This document shows positions 15,937-25,847 of a DNA stretch of 64,000 nt, piece after piece. The stretch covers positions 1-64,000 of the forward strand of contig CANHOA010000002.1 of the NCBI GenBank assembly GCA_947462255.1. Direction: 5' to 3'. The notes beneath the pieces are model-generated. The model searched no databases. It was given only the letters and a program-made list of their open reading frames with translations, and was not told the origin of the DNA. Origin of the DNA: Flavobacteriales bacterium. GTDB lineage: Bacteria > Bacteroidota > Bacteroidia > Flavobacteriales_D > Crocinitomicaceae. A program made the translations under genes and the position numbers. Position 1 is the first letter of the stretch. Every line of letters begins with the position of its first letter.

Positions 15937-16656
15937 TCAAGAATTACTAAGGTTTAGTGGCCATTCTATACATTCTCCCCTGTCTAGGTACCTAATCGAT
16001 GGATGAGCAGCAACATACTTCTTTTTGGCAAATACCTCCACAAGTCCGGAGCCTAATTTTTGCTCATCATGGGTGTTTAAAATTAGTTTTGCCTCACAAA
16101 ATTTCGCCACTTCGATTAATTTTTCAGCGCCTAAATTGATGGTCCCACCCAAGAAAAATGGTAACTTAAACAATGTGCTTGTTCCGATAAGAATATCAAC
16201 TTTTGTATCCTTTAGATCTTGCTTGAGGCCGTGAGGCGCATACAACAAATCCGAATTACTTGATTTTATTAAAAATGCGTGGTGCACTGGATCCCAAATT
16301 GATGCTTTTGTAATTCGTGTGATTTCAAAAGGCGCTTCATCCAAGGGAAGTAAATGCTTGAAATGATGCCAAGATTTTATTTTACGAAGGACATTGGGAG
16401 CCGCTATCAAGAGGATGTCAGGCGGTAATTGCAAGAGGGTTTCTTTATTGCAATGATCGGTAAATGGATGCGAAATAAAAATAACATTGTAAGGAGGTAG
16501 GTCCGCGAGTTGCGGCTGATCACGAAAATGCTGCTGCTTGGAAAACCAAGGTGCAAGATCCACTTGATGAGTTGTGAACCAAGGATCAACTAAAACAGAA
16601 AACGAATCAAATTCCCACAACCAAGAGGAGTCATCGTTTAATTTAGTTAATTTCAT
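15937..16656 (-). CDS. MBL-fold (UlaG-like) metal-dependent hydrolase
   Basis: A 239-residue protein of the metallo-beta-lactamase superfamily, shown by ISHPFTDHC (HxxxDH), DPWFTTHQ near the N-terminus and a late LNTHDEQ. The first His of a standard HxHxDH is missing, since the motif reads SHPFTDH, so activity is uncertain. Its start abuts the accD stop with no gap (16656/16657), so it is the third gene of the fbaA-accD unit. Substrate unknown; the operon offers no clear hint beyond central carbon metabolism. Confidence 0.75.
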   Translation of the reverse strand: MKLTKLNDDSSWLWEFDSFSVLVDPWFTTHQVDLAPWFSKQQHFRDQPQLADLPPYNVIFISHPFTDHCNKETLLQLPPDILLIAAPNVLRKIKSWHHFKHLLPLDEAPFEITRITKASIWDPVHHAFLIKSSNSDLLYAPHGLKQDLKDTKVDILIGTSTLFKLPFFLGGTINLGAEKLIEVAKFCEAKLILNTHDEQKLGSGLVEVFAKKKYVAAHPSIRYLDRGECIEWPLNLSNS

Positions 16657-17502
16657 TTAATTGCGAAAGAAGCTTAAAGACATTGATAGTTTCGGACGTA
16701 TTTCGGTCCGATCAATAATATAATCAAGAAAACCATGCTCTAACAAGAATTCAGACGTTTGAAAACCATCTGGTAAATCACGCCCAATAGTTTCCTTTAC
16801 CACTCTTGGTCCTGCAAAAGCAATTAAGGCACCTGGCTCAGCGATATTGATATCCCCCAACATAGCGAAAGATGCTGTAACACCGCCAGTTGTAGGATCT
16901 GTTAAATAAGAAATATAAGGCAATCCCGCATCGGCCAACTGACCTAATTTACCGGAAACTTTTGCCATTTGCATTAATGAAAATCCTGCCTCCATCATGC
17001 GCGCACCTCCAGATTTAGAGATAATCATAAAAGGAGCTTTTAATTTAATCGCTTCATCTATTGCCCTAGCGATTTTCTCTCCCATTACACTGCCCATCGA
17101 ACCACCAATAAATGCAAAATCCATTGCGGCAACTACGAAATCGTTACCATCCAATTTGCCTTTTGCTGTTCTAATAGCATCTTTCAATCCAGTTGATTTT
17201 TGGGTTGCTGCTACACGATCTTTATAATTTTTAGTATCTGTAAATCCCAATGGATCAGCGGAAGACAATTTTGCGTCTAATTCGGTGAATTTCCCATTAT
17301 CAAAAATAATACTAAAATAAGCTTCAGCACTCAAGCGCTCATGATGCGAACAACGATCACAGACACCATTATTTTTAGCTAGATCTTGGGCAGTAAAAAG
17401 AGTTTTGCAATTGGTACATTTTACCCAATAGCCCTCTGGGGTCTCTTTTTTATCACTTGTTGAAGTCGTAATTCCTTCTTTCTTTCTGGTAAACCAACTC
17501 AT
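16657..17502 (-). CDS. accD: acetyl-CoA carboxylase carboxyltransferase subunit beta
   Basis: Transfers CO2 from biotin to acetyl-CoA with AccA in fatty-acid synthesis. The N-terminal zinc finger is CTNC...CDRC (near residues 30-52). The crotonase-like carboxyltransferase domain has SKSGGARMMEAG, LTDPTTGGV and GPRVVKETIG. At 281 residues it matches the family. It lies 13 bp after fbaA on the same strand. accA is not in the window. Confidence 0.95.
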   Translation of the reverse strand: MSWFTRKKEGITTSTSDKKETPEGYWVKCTNCKTLFTAQDLAKNNGVCDRCSHHERLSAEAYFSIIFDNGKFTELDAKLSSADPLGFTDTKNYKDRVAATQKSTGLKDAIRTAKGKLDGNDFVVAAMDFAFIGGSMGSVMGEKIARAIDEAIKLKAPFMIISKSGGARMMEAGFSLMQMAKVSGKLGQLADAGLPYISYLTDPTTGGVTASFAMLGDINIAEPGALIAFAGPRVVKETIGRDLPDGFQTSEFLLEHGFLDYIIDRTEIRPKLSMSLSFFRN

Positions 17503-17515
17503 TGTTTATTTTTGT

Positions 17516-18589
17516 TTAAAGGGTATTTACGTTATTCAAATCGGAAAATGCTTTTTCAAGTCGCGCAATAAAGGTCAATTCCCCCTCGCGAAGCCATTTT
17601 CTTGGATCATAATATTTTTTATTAGGAAGCTCGCTTCCCTCAGGATTTCCAATTTGAGTTTTGAGGTAAGGTAGGTTTGTCTCAATATAATCTCGCGCAC
17701 CCTCGGTGAAAGCAAATTGTAAGTCGGTATCAATATTCATTTTGATAACGCCATAACCAATTGCTTCTCTAATCTCTTCGATCGTGGATCCAGAACCTCC
17801 ATGAAAAACAAAATCAACGGGATTATGGTCTGTTTGGAATTTTTGCTGCACAAAATCTTGAGAAGACTTTAAAATTTTTGGGGTTAAAAAAACGTTTCCT
17901 GGCTTGTAAACACCGTGCACATTTCCAAAAGCAGCAGCGATTGTAAAGCGCGGAGAAACTTTCAACAGCTCCTCATAGGCGTAGGCAACCTCTTCGGGTT
18001 GAGTATATAATTTCGAATTATCAACATTGCTATTGTCCACTCCATCTTCTTCTCCGCCTGTGATACCTAATTCAATTTCTAAGGTCATTCCTATTTTTGC
18101 CATTCTGGCTAAATATGTTTTACAAATAGCGATATTTTCCTCAATCGGCTCTTCCGACAAATCAATCATGTGTGAGCTGTATAAAGGTTTACCATGTTCA
18201 CGATAAAACTTTTCACCTGCATCTAAAAGTCCATCTAACCAAGGCAATATATTTTTAGCGCAATGATCGGTGTGTAAAATAACAGTTGCACCGTATGCCG
18301 CTGCTACATGATGAACGTGCATTGCGCCACTAATACCGCCCAAAATAGCTGCTTGCTCGTTTGTATTTTTCAATCCTTTTCCAGCATAATATTGAGAGCC
18401 ACCATTCGAAAATTGAATAATTACAGGAGAATTAATTTTTGCTGCAGCTTCAATAACTGCATTTACGGTGGAGGTACTGGTTACATTAACGGCTGGAAGG
18501 GCAAATCCTTTTTGTTTAGCAAGACGAAATATCGCCTGAACTTCATCACCTGTTGCAACACCTGATCCCGGAAGAATAATAGACGACAT
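17516..18589 (-). CDS. fbaA: class II fructose-bisphosphate aldolase
   Basis: Zn-dependent aldolase that cleaves fructose-1,6-bisphosphate to DHAP and glyceraldehyde-3-phosphate. It has the LHTDHCAK metal/catalytic segment, LEIELGITGGEEDGVDN (typical class IIA insertion), the FGNVHGVY metal-binding His and VFHGGSGS. Its 357 residues match the E. coli-type FbaA. It leads the fba-acc-MBL unit; a promoter box is found 18 nt upstream. Confidence 0.95.
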   Translation of the reverse strand: MSSIILPGSGVATGDEVQAIFRLAKQKGFALPAVNVTSTSTVNAVIEAAAKINSPVIIQFSNGGSQYYAGKGLKNTNEQAAILGGISGAMHVHHVAAAYGATVILHTDHCAKNILPWLDGLLDAGEKFYREHGKPLYSSHMIDLSEEPIEENIAICKTYLARMAKIGMTLEIELGITGGEEDGVDNSNVDNSKLYTQPEEVAYAYEELLKVSPRFTIAAAFGNVHGVYKPGNVFLTPKILKSSQDFVQQKFQTDHNPVDFVFHGGSGSTIEEIREAIGYGVIKMNIDTDLQFAFTEGARDYIETNLPYLKTQIGNPEGSELPNKKYYDPRKWLREGELTFIARLEKAFSDLNNVNTL

Positions 18590-18607
18590 ACATTAAAATA
18601 TATTAAA

Positions 18608-18615
18608 CAAAGTTA
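18608..18615 (-). promoter_or_regulatory. -7 box TAACTTTG for fbaA
   Basis: CAAAGTTA on the plus strand; start codon 18 nt downstream at 18589. Confidence 0.5.
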
Positions 18616-18683
18616 AAAAAAAAAATGCTTTTTGAAATAAAAATAAAGTTAATTCGTTTCAACTTCAAACCTTTAAATTGCCT

Positions 18684-18833
18684 ATGGTCAAAAAGTACTC
18701 TCAACCCGAAAAATCTGGAAACAAAGCTGAAGAAAGAGTCTCAACTCAGACTTTACTTTTTTTACTTAACTTTAGTAAATCGTTAGATACCAAAAAACTA
18801 AAGAAAAAAACAATTATTCTACACAATAATTAA
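18684..18833 (+). CDS. small basic protein, 49 aa, not in the ORF track
   Basis: ATG at 18684 to TAA at 18831-18833, translating to a Lys/Ser-rich start (MVKKYSQPEKSGNKAEE), a hydrophobic core TLLFLLNFSKSLD, and a basic end (KKLKKKTIILHNN). I have seen small Flavobacteriia hypotheticals with a similar LLNYSKAL-type segment, so it may be conserved. A strong hairpin-T-run terminator begins 2 nt after its stop, supporting a separate short transcript between the divergent fbaA and the hexosaminidase gene. It could also be a small RNA. Confidence 0.6.
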   Translation: MVKKYSQPEKSGNKAEERVSTQTLLFLLNFSKSLDTKKLKKKTIILHNN

Positions 18834-18835
18834 TC

Positions 18836-18857
18836 AAACGCCGAAAGGCGTTTTTTT
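18836..18857 (+). terminator. intrinsic terminator
   Basis: AAACGCC-GAAA-GGCGTTT followed by more T residues. Plus-strand orientation; it ends the small ORF transcript before the hexosaminidase gene at 18888. Confidence 0.85.
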
Positions 18858-18887
18858 ATTTTTATTCCGTTCATTTGTAGAAAAAAG

Positions 18888-21101
18888 ATGAAAGCTATTG
18901 CGATTTCCTTGCTACTGATGTTTCCATTTTCATTTATTGCGCAAGATTGTCCCATCTTACCGCATCCCCTTGTGTATAAAACGATTCCTGGTGAAACTCA
19001 AATGCTTGAATCGCTTTCATTAGATTTTAATAGCCTTCCTTCAAACTTGATTGAGCAATTTAAATCCACCATTGCTTTATATCACGATGTGCCATTAATC
19101 GACGTAAAATCAAAGCCATTATTGATTTTTAAACAAGCAATAAATGTTCCCTTAGATAGCTATTCCATTAATGTCAATGAACAAATCATTATCACATATT
19201 CTTCTTCAAAAGCGTGTTACTATGCTTTTCATTCCTTAATGCAGTTGCTGAAGCAAAATAATGAAGGTTATTTTATTCAAAAATGTTTCATTAACGATTT
19301 TCCAAAATTCCAATGGCGGGGTCTGCATTTAGATGTTTCTCGTCATTTCTTTACCGTTGATGAAGTGAAAAAATACATCGATTTAATGTGCCTCTATAAA
19401 CTCAATATGTTTCATTGGCATCTGACTGATGACCAAGGTTGGCGCATCGAAATTAAGAAATACCCTAAATTAACCGAAATAGGCGCATGGAGAGATAGCA
19501 CGGTGAACGACCATTATACCACAACACCTAGAACCTATACCAAACAGCGTTATGGTGGATTCTATACCCAAGAAGAAATCAAAGAAGTCGTGGCGTACGC
19601 AGCAGAAAAACACATAACAATTGTTCCAGAAATTGAAATGCCGGGACATTCAAGAGCAGCTCTTGCTGCTTATCCGCAATATTCATGTACCGGAGAACAA
19701 CAAAATGTTCCTGGACTTTGGGGGGTTTTTGACGATATATTCTGTGCAAAGGAGGAAAGTATTCTCTTTCTTCAAGATGTTCTTTCAGAAGTAATTCCAT
19801 TATTCCCTGGCACTTATATTCATGTTGGAGGTGACGAAGCGCCGAAAACCCGCTGGAACAAGTGTGAAAAATGCCAATCTGTTATAAAAGAACAAAAACT
19901 TAAAGATGAGCATGAATTGCAAAGTTATTTCATTCAACGAATGGATGCCTATTTAATGAAGCAAGGGAAAAAATTAATTGGTTGGGATGAAATTCTTGAA
20001 GGAGGCCTATCACCAAATGCTGCGGTAATGTCGTGGCGTGGATTCGAAGGAGGAATAGAAGCCGCAAAGCTAGGTCACGATGTTGTAATGTCGCCGGGAT
20101 CACATTGTTATTTCGATCATTATCAAGGGAAAGGAAGTGATGAACCCTTAGCAATAGGTGGATTTACTAATGTAGAAAAAGTATTCGATTTTAATCCCAT
20201 ACACAGCACGATGACAAGAAACGAGGCAGCGTATGTCTTAGGGGGTCAGGCAAATCTTTGGACGGAATACATTCAGGATTTCAATAAATTGATGTACATG
20301 ACGTATCCTCGAGCGATCGCCCTAAGTGAGGCGCTGTGGTGTACAGAAAAAACGACTTACAATGTATTTGAACAAAGCGTCATCAAGTATCATTTCCCTT
20401 TGCTTAAAAAGTTGGGGGTCAATTTCTCACAAACAATTCTCAAACCTAAAATCACCTTCAAACGAACGCCAAAAGGTGTTTCCTTAAAAATCGCATCAAA
20501 CTCGGCAACTGAAGTATTTAAACTAAATCAGGATGATGAATTTATTGGGACTGCCGATTTCAACATTGAACGTGTGAAGAAAACAGTACCCATTAGGTAT
20601 CAATTTGTGTCAAATGAAACCGGAATAGACAGAACAATTTTTGTTACTAAAAACCCCTGCTTGGGAGTACCCATAAATTATATAACTAAACCTAGCGATC
20701 GCTATAACAGCGGAGATTTAACCCTTGTTGATGGCCAGTTTGGCGCAAGACCATGGAAAGGACACGAATGGATCGGATTTGACACCTCCGTTGTAGTCAT
20801 TGAAATAGATTTACTTAAAAAACAAAAAATTGACAGCCTTCAAATCTCATTTCTCAATGATGAGAATTCATGGATTCATCTACCAGTAGCAATAGAATTT
20901 GAGAATTCAAAAACAAACTTAGGCTTTGGGTTTACGCAATACCCCTGTTTCGTGAATGAAAAGCAAGTGGTATTTATTGGAAAAAAAGTTCAAAAATTCA
21001 GAATCACCATTAAAACGATGGATAAAATACCTCTAGGAATGCCAGGCGAAGGAAATCAACCTTGGCTTTTTATCGATGAGATTTCGATTAAAAATAAATA
21101 A
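18888..21101 (+). CDS. beta-N-acetylhexosaminidase, GH20 family
   Basis: A 737-residue exported glycoside hydrolase removing terminal GlcNAc/GalNAc from glycans or chitooligosaccharides. Signal peptide MKAIAISLLLMFPFSFIAQ. A GH20b-like N-terminal domain leads into the catalytic barrel: WRGLHLDVSRHFF, HWHLTDDQGWRIE, EIEMPGHSRAA and HVGGDEAPK with the catalytic Asp-Glu pair, then GGQANLWTEY. The C-terminal 200 residues form a beta-rich accessory domain of the type found in Bacteroidota GH20 enzymes. It could serve chitin or peptidoglycan turnover. Stand-alone gene. Confidence 0.93.
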   Translation: MKAIAISLLLMFPFSFIAQDCPILPHPLVYKTIPGETQMLESLSLDFNSLPSNLIEQFKSTIALYHDVPLIDVKSKPLLIFKQAINVPLDSYSINVNEQIIITYSSSKACYYAFHSLMQLLKQNNEGYFIQKCFINDFPKFQWRGLHLDVSRHFFTVDEVKKYIDLMCLYKLNMFHWHLTDDQGWRIEIKKYPKLTEIGAWRDSTVNDHYTTTPRTYTKQRYGGFYTQEEIKEVVAYAAEKHITIVPEIEMPGHSRAALAAYPQYSCTGEQQNVPGLWGVFDDIFCAKEESILFLQDVLSEVIPLFPGTYIHVGGDEAPKTRWNKCEKCQSVIKEQKLKDEHELQSYFIQRMDAYLMKQGKKLIGWDEILEGGLSPNAAVMSWRGFEGGIEAAKLGHDVVMSPGSHCYFDHYQGKGSDEPLAIGGFTNVEKVFDFNPIHSTMTRNEAAYVLGGQANLWTEYIQDFNKLMYMTYPRAIALSEALWCTEKTTYNVFEQSVIKYHFPLLKKLGVNFSQTILKPKITFKRTPKGVSLKIASNSATEVFKLNQDDEFIGTADFNIERVKKTVPIRYQFVSNETGIDRTIFVTKNPCLGVPINYITKPSDRYNSGDLTLVDGQFGARPWKGHEWIGFDTSVVVIEIDLLKKQKIDSLQISFLNDENSWIHLPVAIEFENSKTNLGFGFTQYPCFVNEKQVVFIGKKVQKFRITIKTMDKIPLGMPGEGNQPWLFIDEISIKNK

Positions 21102-21164
21102 TGTGAAAGGAGAACCCTTCAAAAATTAAAAAGAGGTCAATTCGCGTGTTTTGAGAAATTAATT

Positions 21165-21172
21165 TAACTTTG
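21165..21172 (+). promoter_or_regulatory. -7 box TAACTTTG for the small lipoprotein
   Basis: Exact TAnnTTTG box, 22 nt before the ATG at 21195. Confidence 0.5.
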
Positions 21173-21194
21173 ATTAAAGCTTAAATCTTTTATT

Positions 21195-21443
21195 ATGAAA
21201 AAATTAATTATTTCATTTTTTGCATTGGCTTTGTTAACAGCTTCTTGCGCTAAAGATTACTCTTGTAAATGTGTTGAAACATTTACCGTTGGTGGCGTAG
21301 TTGTTAATACAGACACTATCAACGGTCCAACCTACCAAAAAGTGACCAAGAAGTGGATGAAGAACACTGCTGGATGCGTTAGCAGTACCCAAACAGTTGG
21401 TGATGAAACATTTACTTCAACTTGCGAAATCGAGAAGCAATAA
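21195..21443 (+). CDS. small putative lipoprotein, Cys-rich
   Basis: 82 residues: signal peptide with lipobox TASC (Cys18), then a short mature domain with four more cysteines (SCKC, AGC and TSTC). The even number and spacing suggest disulfides. No known family. It has its own promoter box and is followed by a long terminator hairpin, so it looks like a monocistronic, perhaps highly expressed envelope gene. Confidence 0.7.
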   Translation: MKKLIISFFALALLTASCAKDYSCKCVETFTVGGVVVNTDTINGPTYQKVTKKWMKNTAGCVSSTQTVGDETFTSTCEIEKQ

Positions 21444-21488
21444 AAGCGTAAAGTATCTTATTGGGATGATTTCTATCTTCCCCACGGA

Positions 21489-21541
21489 AAAAAAGAGGTG
21501 ACTTAATCTGCCGTTTAGCAGTTCAAGTTCACCTCTTTTTT
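21489..21541. terminator. long bidirectional-type terminator hairpin
   Basis: AAAAAAGAGGTGA (21489-21501) pairs with TCACCTCTTTTTT (21529-21541), and inner ACTT/AAGT and CTGC/GCAG pairs extend the stem. A poly-T 3' arm exists on both strands. It ends the small lipoprotein gene. The rest of 21542-21676 shows nothing else that I can identify. Confidence 0.85.
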
Positions 21542-21676
21542 AGTTTCAATATGCTAATAATGATTGAAATTCGTCATAGCCTCAATAATGTAAAGTCGCA
21601 TTGAAAGTAGTAAACCATTTTATAAACTCATCTTCCAGCATTCCTTGAAATTTTAGTAGACTTCACGCTTTCTTAT

Positions 21677-21684
21677 TACCTTTG
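21677..21684 (+). promoter_or_regulatory. -7 box TACCTTTG for menB operon
   Basis: Exact TAnnTTTG box 15 nt before the menB ATG at 21700. Confidence 0.5.
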
Positions 21685-21699
21685 CGTAAATTTTAGTCT

Positions 21700-22515
21700 A
21701 TGCGAAATTGGGTCTCCTTAAAAACTTTTACAGATATTAAATTTGAGTTTTTTGAAGGTATTGCAAAAATAACCATCAACCGTCCGCAAGTTTACAATGC
21801 ATTCCGACCGGAAACGAATATGGAAATGTTAGAAGCCATGCATATTTGTAGAGAAAGAAACGATATTAATGTGGTCGTACTCACAGGCGCTGGAGACAAA
21901 GCATTCTGCTCTGGGGGTGATCAAAATGTGAAAGGAATTGGTGGTTACATTTCAGAAAATGGGGTTCCAAGACTGAATGTCCTCGATCTTCATAAAACCA
22001 TTCGCTCCCTTCCTAAACCGGTAATTGCAATGGTAAATGGATACGCAATTGGCGGTGGACATGTATTACACGTGGTGTGCGACCTAACAATTGCATCTGA
22101 TAATGCTATTTTCGGACAAACAGGACCGAAAGTGGGTAGTTTCGATGGTGGATTTGGATCCTCCTTTCTTGCAAGACATGTTGGGCAGAAAAAAGCACGA
22201 GAAATTTGGTTTCTATGCAATCAATATACCGCTGATGAAGCAGAAAAAATGGGCATGGTCAATAAAGTCGTTCCTCTTGAACAATTAGAAAATACGGTTG
22301 TTGAATGGTGTAATATCATTATGAAAAGAAGTCCACTAGCAATCCGTATGATCAAGCGTTCCATGAATGCCGAATTAGATGGACAACATGGTTTAATGGA
22401 ATTGGCTGGCGACGCCACCCTACTCTATTACTTAACCCAAGAAGCTCAAGAAGGAAAAAATGCCTTTTTAGAAAAAAGAGATCCTGATTTTCAACAATTT
22501 CCAAAATTCCCTTAA
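21700..22515 (+). CDS. menB: 1,4-dihydroxy-2-naphthoyl-CoA synthase
   Basis: Closes the naphthoate ring of menaquinone from o-succinylbenzoyl-CoA. A 271-residue crotonase fold with [20 protein letters not shown], and the MenB-specific run [15 protein letters not shown] followed by [10 protein letters not shown], which separates it from ordinary enoyl-CoA hydratases. Other men genes are not in the window. It is the first gene of the menB-pepD-ribBA-lolD unit, with tight spacing to pepD (2 bp). Confidence 0.95.
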   Translation: MRNWVSLKTFTDIKFEFFEGIAKITINRPQVYNAFRPETNMEMLEAMHICRERNDINVVVLTGAGDKAFCSGGDQNVKGIGGYISENGVPRLNVLDLHKTIRSLPKPVIAMVNGYAIGGGHVLHVVCDLTIASDNAIFGQTGPKVGSFDGGFGSSFLARHVGQKKAREIWFLCNQYTADEAEKMGMVNKVVPLEQLENTVVEWCNIIMKRSPLAIRMIKRSMNAELDGQHGLMELAGDATLLYYLTQEAQEGKNAFLEKRDPDFQQFPKFP

Positions 22516-22517
22516 AC

Positions 22518-23978
22518 ATGAATAAATTATCACATCTTGAGCCTATGGCTCTATGGAAGTATTTCGAACAACTAAACGCTGTGCCACGCCCCTCGAAAAA
22601 AGAAGAAAGGGTTAGGCAATTTATGGTGGATTTCGGGAATAAGCACGGACTAGAAACAATAGTAGATGCCATCGGAAATGTTATCATAAAAAAAGGAGCC
22701 AGTTCGGGTATGGAGAAAGCAAAAACTGTGATTCTTCAATCTCATTTAGACATGGTTCATCAAAAAAATAATGCGACCGTTTTTGATTTCGATCAACAAG
22801 GAATTGATATGATCGTTGAAGGCGATTGGATTCGAGCAAATGGCACTACGCTAGGAGCTGATAACGGTATTGGAGTGGCCGCAATAATGGCAGTATTGGC
22901 TTCAGATAACATTAAACATCCAGCACTTGAAGCACTTTTTACCATCGATGAAGAAACTGGAATGACGGGTGCTAAAGAATTAGATGGTAGTTTATTCAGC
23001 GGAGAAATATTACTGAATCTTGATACTGAAGATGATGATGAGTTATCGGTAGGTTGCGCGGGAGGAATTGATACAAATACTTCATACGCTTACCAAGAAA
23101 TCCCTGTTAATAGTGGGTCACAGATCCTTGAAATTACAATAAACGGTTTACTCGGAGGACACTCAGGAATGGATATCGATAAAGGCAGAGGAAATGCCAA
23201 TAAGTTGATGGCTAGATTAATCTGGAAAATAGCGAAACAAGCACCGCTGCAATTGATTTCGTTTGATGGTGGAAGTCTTAGAAATGCGATACCTAGAGAA
23301 GCAGTGGCAGTAATTGCTATAGCTGAAGGACAAGAAACGATCGCAAAAGAGGCAATTAATAAAGAGGCAGCCATATTTTTAGAGGAATATAAAGCCATTG
23401 AAAGCTTTTTTAAAATTAGCGTAAATTCAATAAAAAATGATGAGAAAGCTATGTCAGATAGTGATTTCAATAATGTCATTAATTGTCTATGTTCTATTCA
23501 AAATGGTGTTTTCAGAATGAGTCCAGACATCATTGGATTAGTGGAAGCATCGTCTAGTCTTGCACGCGTAATTATAAAAAATGGGTCATTTACTACCCAA
23601 TCATTACAGCGAAGTAGCGTAGAAAGTACAAAAGATGAAGTTGCTATGAGTATCCGTGCGAATTTTGAGCTTATTGGAGCCACGGTTACACAAGGCGGAG
23701 ATTACCCTGGATGGAAACCAAATACCAATTCAAAAATACTTCAGGTAATGCGAGAAATATACCTTGAATTATTCCAAGAAGAACCCAAAGTTAAAGCCTG
23801 TCATGCAGGATTGGAATGTGGGATTTTAGGTTTACATTTACCAGCGGTCGATATGATTTCATTCGGTCCAAATATTCGGGCAGCACACTCGCCTGACGAA
23901 AAAGTTCAACTATCTTCTGTACAAAAATTTTGGGGCTTTTATCTAAAAACATTAGCTCAAATACCAGAAAAAGCATAA
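22518..23978 (+). CDS. pepD: aminoacyl-histidine dipeptidase (PepD), M20 family
   Basis: Cytoplasmic, zinc-dependent dipeptidase, 486 residues. Metal ligand motifs are SHLDMVH (HxD), [17 protein letters not shown] and, near the end, HAGLECG. The lid domain contains [11 protein letters not shown] and [11 protein letters not shown], usual in PepD. Length matches the E. coli enzyme. It starts 2 bp after the menB stop and ends 1 nt before the ribBA ATG, so translation is probably coupled. Confidence 0.94.
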   Translation: MNKLSHLEPMALWKYFEQLNAVPRPSKKEERVRQFMVDFGNKHGLETIVDAIGNVIIKKGASSGMEKAKTVILQSHLDMVHQKNNATVFDFDQQGIDMIVEGDWIRANGTTLGADNGIGVAAIMAVLASDNIKHPALEALFTIDEETGMTGAKELDGSLFSGEILLNLDTEDDDELSVGCAGGIDTNTSYAYQEIPVNSGSQILEITINGLLGGHSGMDIDKGRGNANKLMARLIWKIAKQAPLQLISFDGGSLRNAIPREAVAVIAIAEGQETIAKEAINKEAAIFLEEYKAIESFFKISVNSIKNDEKAMSDSDFNNVINCLCSIQNGVFRMSPDIIGLVEASSSLARVIIKNGSFTTQSLQRSSVESTKDEVAMSIRANFELIGATVTQGGDYPGWKPNTNSKILQVMREIYLELFQEEPKVKACHAGLECGILGLHLPAVDMISFGPNIRAAHSPDEKVQLSSVQKFWGFYLKTLAQIPEKA

Positions 23979-23979
23979 T

Positions 23980-25194
23980 ATGAATATTCAACTGAATAGT
24001 ATCGAAGAGGCAATCGCAGCAATTATAAATGGAGAAGTAATAATTGTTGTAGATGATGAAGATAGAGAGAATGAAGGTGATTTTTTGACCGCAGCTAGAA
24101 ATGCTACGCCTGAATTAATCAATTTTATGGCTACCCACGGACGAGGATTGATCTGTGCACCAATAAGCGAGGAACGTTGCAATAAACTCGGTTTAGAAAT
24201 GATGGTGACTAATAATTCTGCTGCGTATGAAACACCCTTCACCGTAAGCATCGACCTAATTGGTCATGGTTGTACGACAGGGATTTCTGCCAGCGATCGT
24301 TCAAAAACAATCCAAGCAATGATTAACCCCACAATTCGACCAGAAGAATTGGGGAAACCTGGGCATATTTTTCCGCTTAGAGCTAGAAAAGGTGGTGTAT
24401 TGAGAAGGGCTGGCCATACCGAAGCAGCAGTCGATTTATCGAGGATGGCTGGCTTCGAAGAGGCAGGTATTATCGTGGAAATTCTCAATGAAGATGGTAG
24501 CATGGCACGACTTCCAGAATTAATTTTAATCGCAAAAAAGTTCGATCTTAAAATAATTTCAATAGAGGAATTGATTAAATATAGAATTGCACATGAATCG
24601 TTGGTAGAAAAAGTAGTCGACGTTCATATGCCAACCGAATGGGGCGATTTTCAATTACATGCTTTTAAAGATAAAAGTAATGACATGGATCATCTAGCAT
24701 TGGTGAAAGGAACTTGGGAAAAGGACGAAGCTATATTAGTTAGAGTACATTCCTCTTGTTTAACAGGAGATATCTTCGGTTCGTGTCGCTGTGATTGTGG
24801 ATCACAATTACATAGCGCGATGGAACAAATTGAAAAAGAAGGAAAAGGTGTAATCGTTTATATGAATCAGGAAGGAAGAGGAATTGGATTAGTAAACAAA
24901 CTAAAAGCATACAAACTTCAAGAAGGTGGCATGGATACGATGGAGGCAAATATTGAATTAGGTTTCAAGGCCGACGGAAGAGATTATGGTATTGGCGCAC
25001 AAATTTTAAGGGAATTGGGTGTTAGTAAAATGAGATTAATGTCGAATAACCCAAAAAAACGAACCGGCTTAATCGGATACGGATTAGAAATCATAGAAAA
25101 TGTTTCCCTTGAAATTCCGAGTAATGTTCATAATAAAGATTACCTTCAGACGAAAAGAGATAAAATGGGACACAATCTAAAAGTTGATAAATAA
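23980..25194 (+). CDS. ribBA: bifunctional DHBP synthase / GTP cyclohydrolase II
   Basis: Supplies both substrates of the riboflavin pathway. Residues about 1-205: RibB domain with [11 protein letters not shown] and [13 protein letters not shown]. Residues about 206-404: RibA domain with the zinc cluster [23 protein letters not shown] and a YGIGAQIL segment, then RLMSNNPKK. The 404-residue length is normal for RibBA. Both halves keep their motifs, so both activities are expected. The TAATG junction overlaps lolD. Confidence 0.95.
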   Translation: MNIQLNSIEEAIAAIINGEVIIVVDDEDRENEGDFLTAARNATPELINFMATHGRGLICAPISEERCNKLGLEMMVTNNSAAYETPFTVSIDLIGHGCTTGISASDRSKTIQAMINPTIRPEELGKPGHIFPLRARKGGVLRRAGHTEAAVDLSRMAGFEEAGIIVEILNEDGSMARLPELILIAKKFDLKIISIEELIKYRIAHESLVEKVVDVHMPTEWGDFQLHAFKDKSNDMDHLALVKGTWEKDEAILVRVHSSCLTGDIFGSCRCDCGSQLHSAMEQIEKEGKGVIVYMNQEGRGIGLVNKLKAYKLQEGGMDTMEANIELGFKADGRDYGIGAQILRELGVSKMRLMSNNPKKRTGLIGYGLEIIENVSLEIPSNVHNKDYLQTKRDKMGHNLKVDK

Positions 25195-25844
25195 TGTTAG
25201 TCGCAGAAGGAATTTATAAAAATTATGGGGAATTAAAAATACTCCAAGGTGTCGATATTAGTGTCAAGGAAGGCGAAATTGTATCGATTGTGGGTTCATC
25301 TGGTGCTGGAAAAACGACCTTGCTTCAAATTTTAGGAACCTTAGATAAACCAGATCAAGGAAAGATTAGCATTAATGGAACCGATTTACTTTCCCTTTCT
25401 GGAAACAAAATGGCTGCCTTCAGAAATAGTCAAATTGGATTTATTTTTCAATTCCACCAACTTTTACCAGAATTTAACGCCTACGAAAATGTTATGCTGC
25501 CTGCATTGATACTAGGACTTAGTAAAAAAGAAGCCAGCGAGCAAGCCAAAAATCTATTATCTAAAATTGGACTTGAATCGCGATTCAATCACCGCCCATC
25601 AGAATTATCGGGTGGAGAACAACAACGAATTGCAGTATGTAGATCCTTAATTAATAAACCTAAGGTGATTTTTGCAGATGAGCCCTCTGGGAATTTAGAT
25701 ACTAAAAATGCGAGGGAATTACACGAACTCTTTTTTAATTTAAGAGATGAATTTAAACAAACGTTTGTAATTGTTACCCATAATGAAGAATTGGCAAAAA
25801 TGGCTGACCGCTCTTTGTCGATGCGCGATGGGAAATTTATTTAG
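25194..25844 (+). CDS. lolD: ABC transporter ATPase, LolD family
   Basis: A 216-residue ATP-binding subunit of a MacB/LolD-type transporter, with Walker A GSSGAGKT, Q-loop FIFQFHQLLPEF (typical of LolD), signature LSGGEQQR and Walker B FADEPSGNLD. LolD powers lipoprotein release from the inner membrane. No LolC/E permease gene is next to it here, so the partner must be elsewhere. The start codon overlaps the ribBA stop. Confidence 0.9.
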   Translation: MLVAEGIYKNYGELKILQGVDISVKEGEIVSIVGSSGAGKTTLLQILGTLDKPDQGKISINGTDLLSLSGNKMAAFRNSQIGFIFQFHQLLPEFNAYENVMLPALILGLSKKEASEQAKNLLSKIGLESRFNHRPSELSGGEQQRIAVCRSLINKPKVIFADEPSGNLDTKNARELHELFFNLRDEFKQTFVIVTHNEELAKMADRSLSMRDGKFI

Positions 25845-25847
25845 CCA

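Noticed and set aside
23090-23479. 129-codon minus ORF inside pepD
   Set aside because: Shadow of pepD, whose motifs are all intact.
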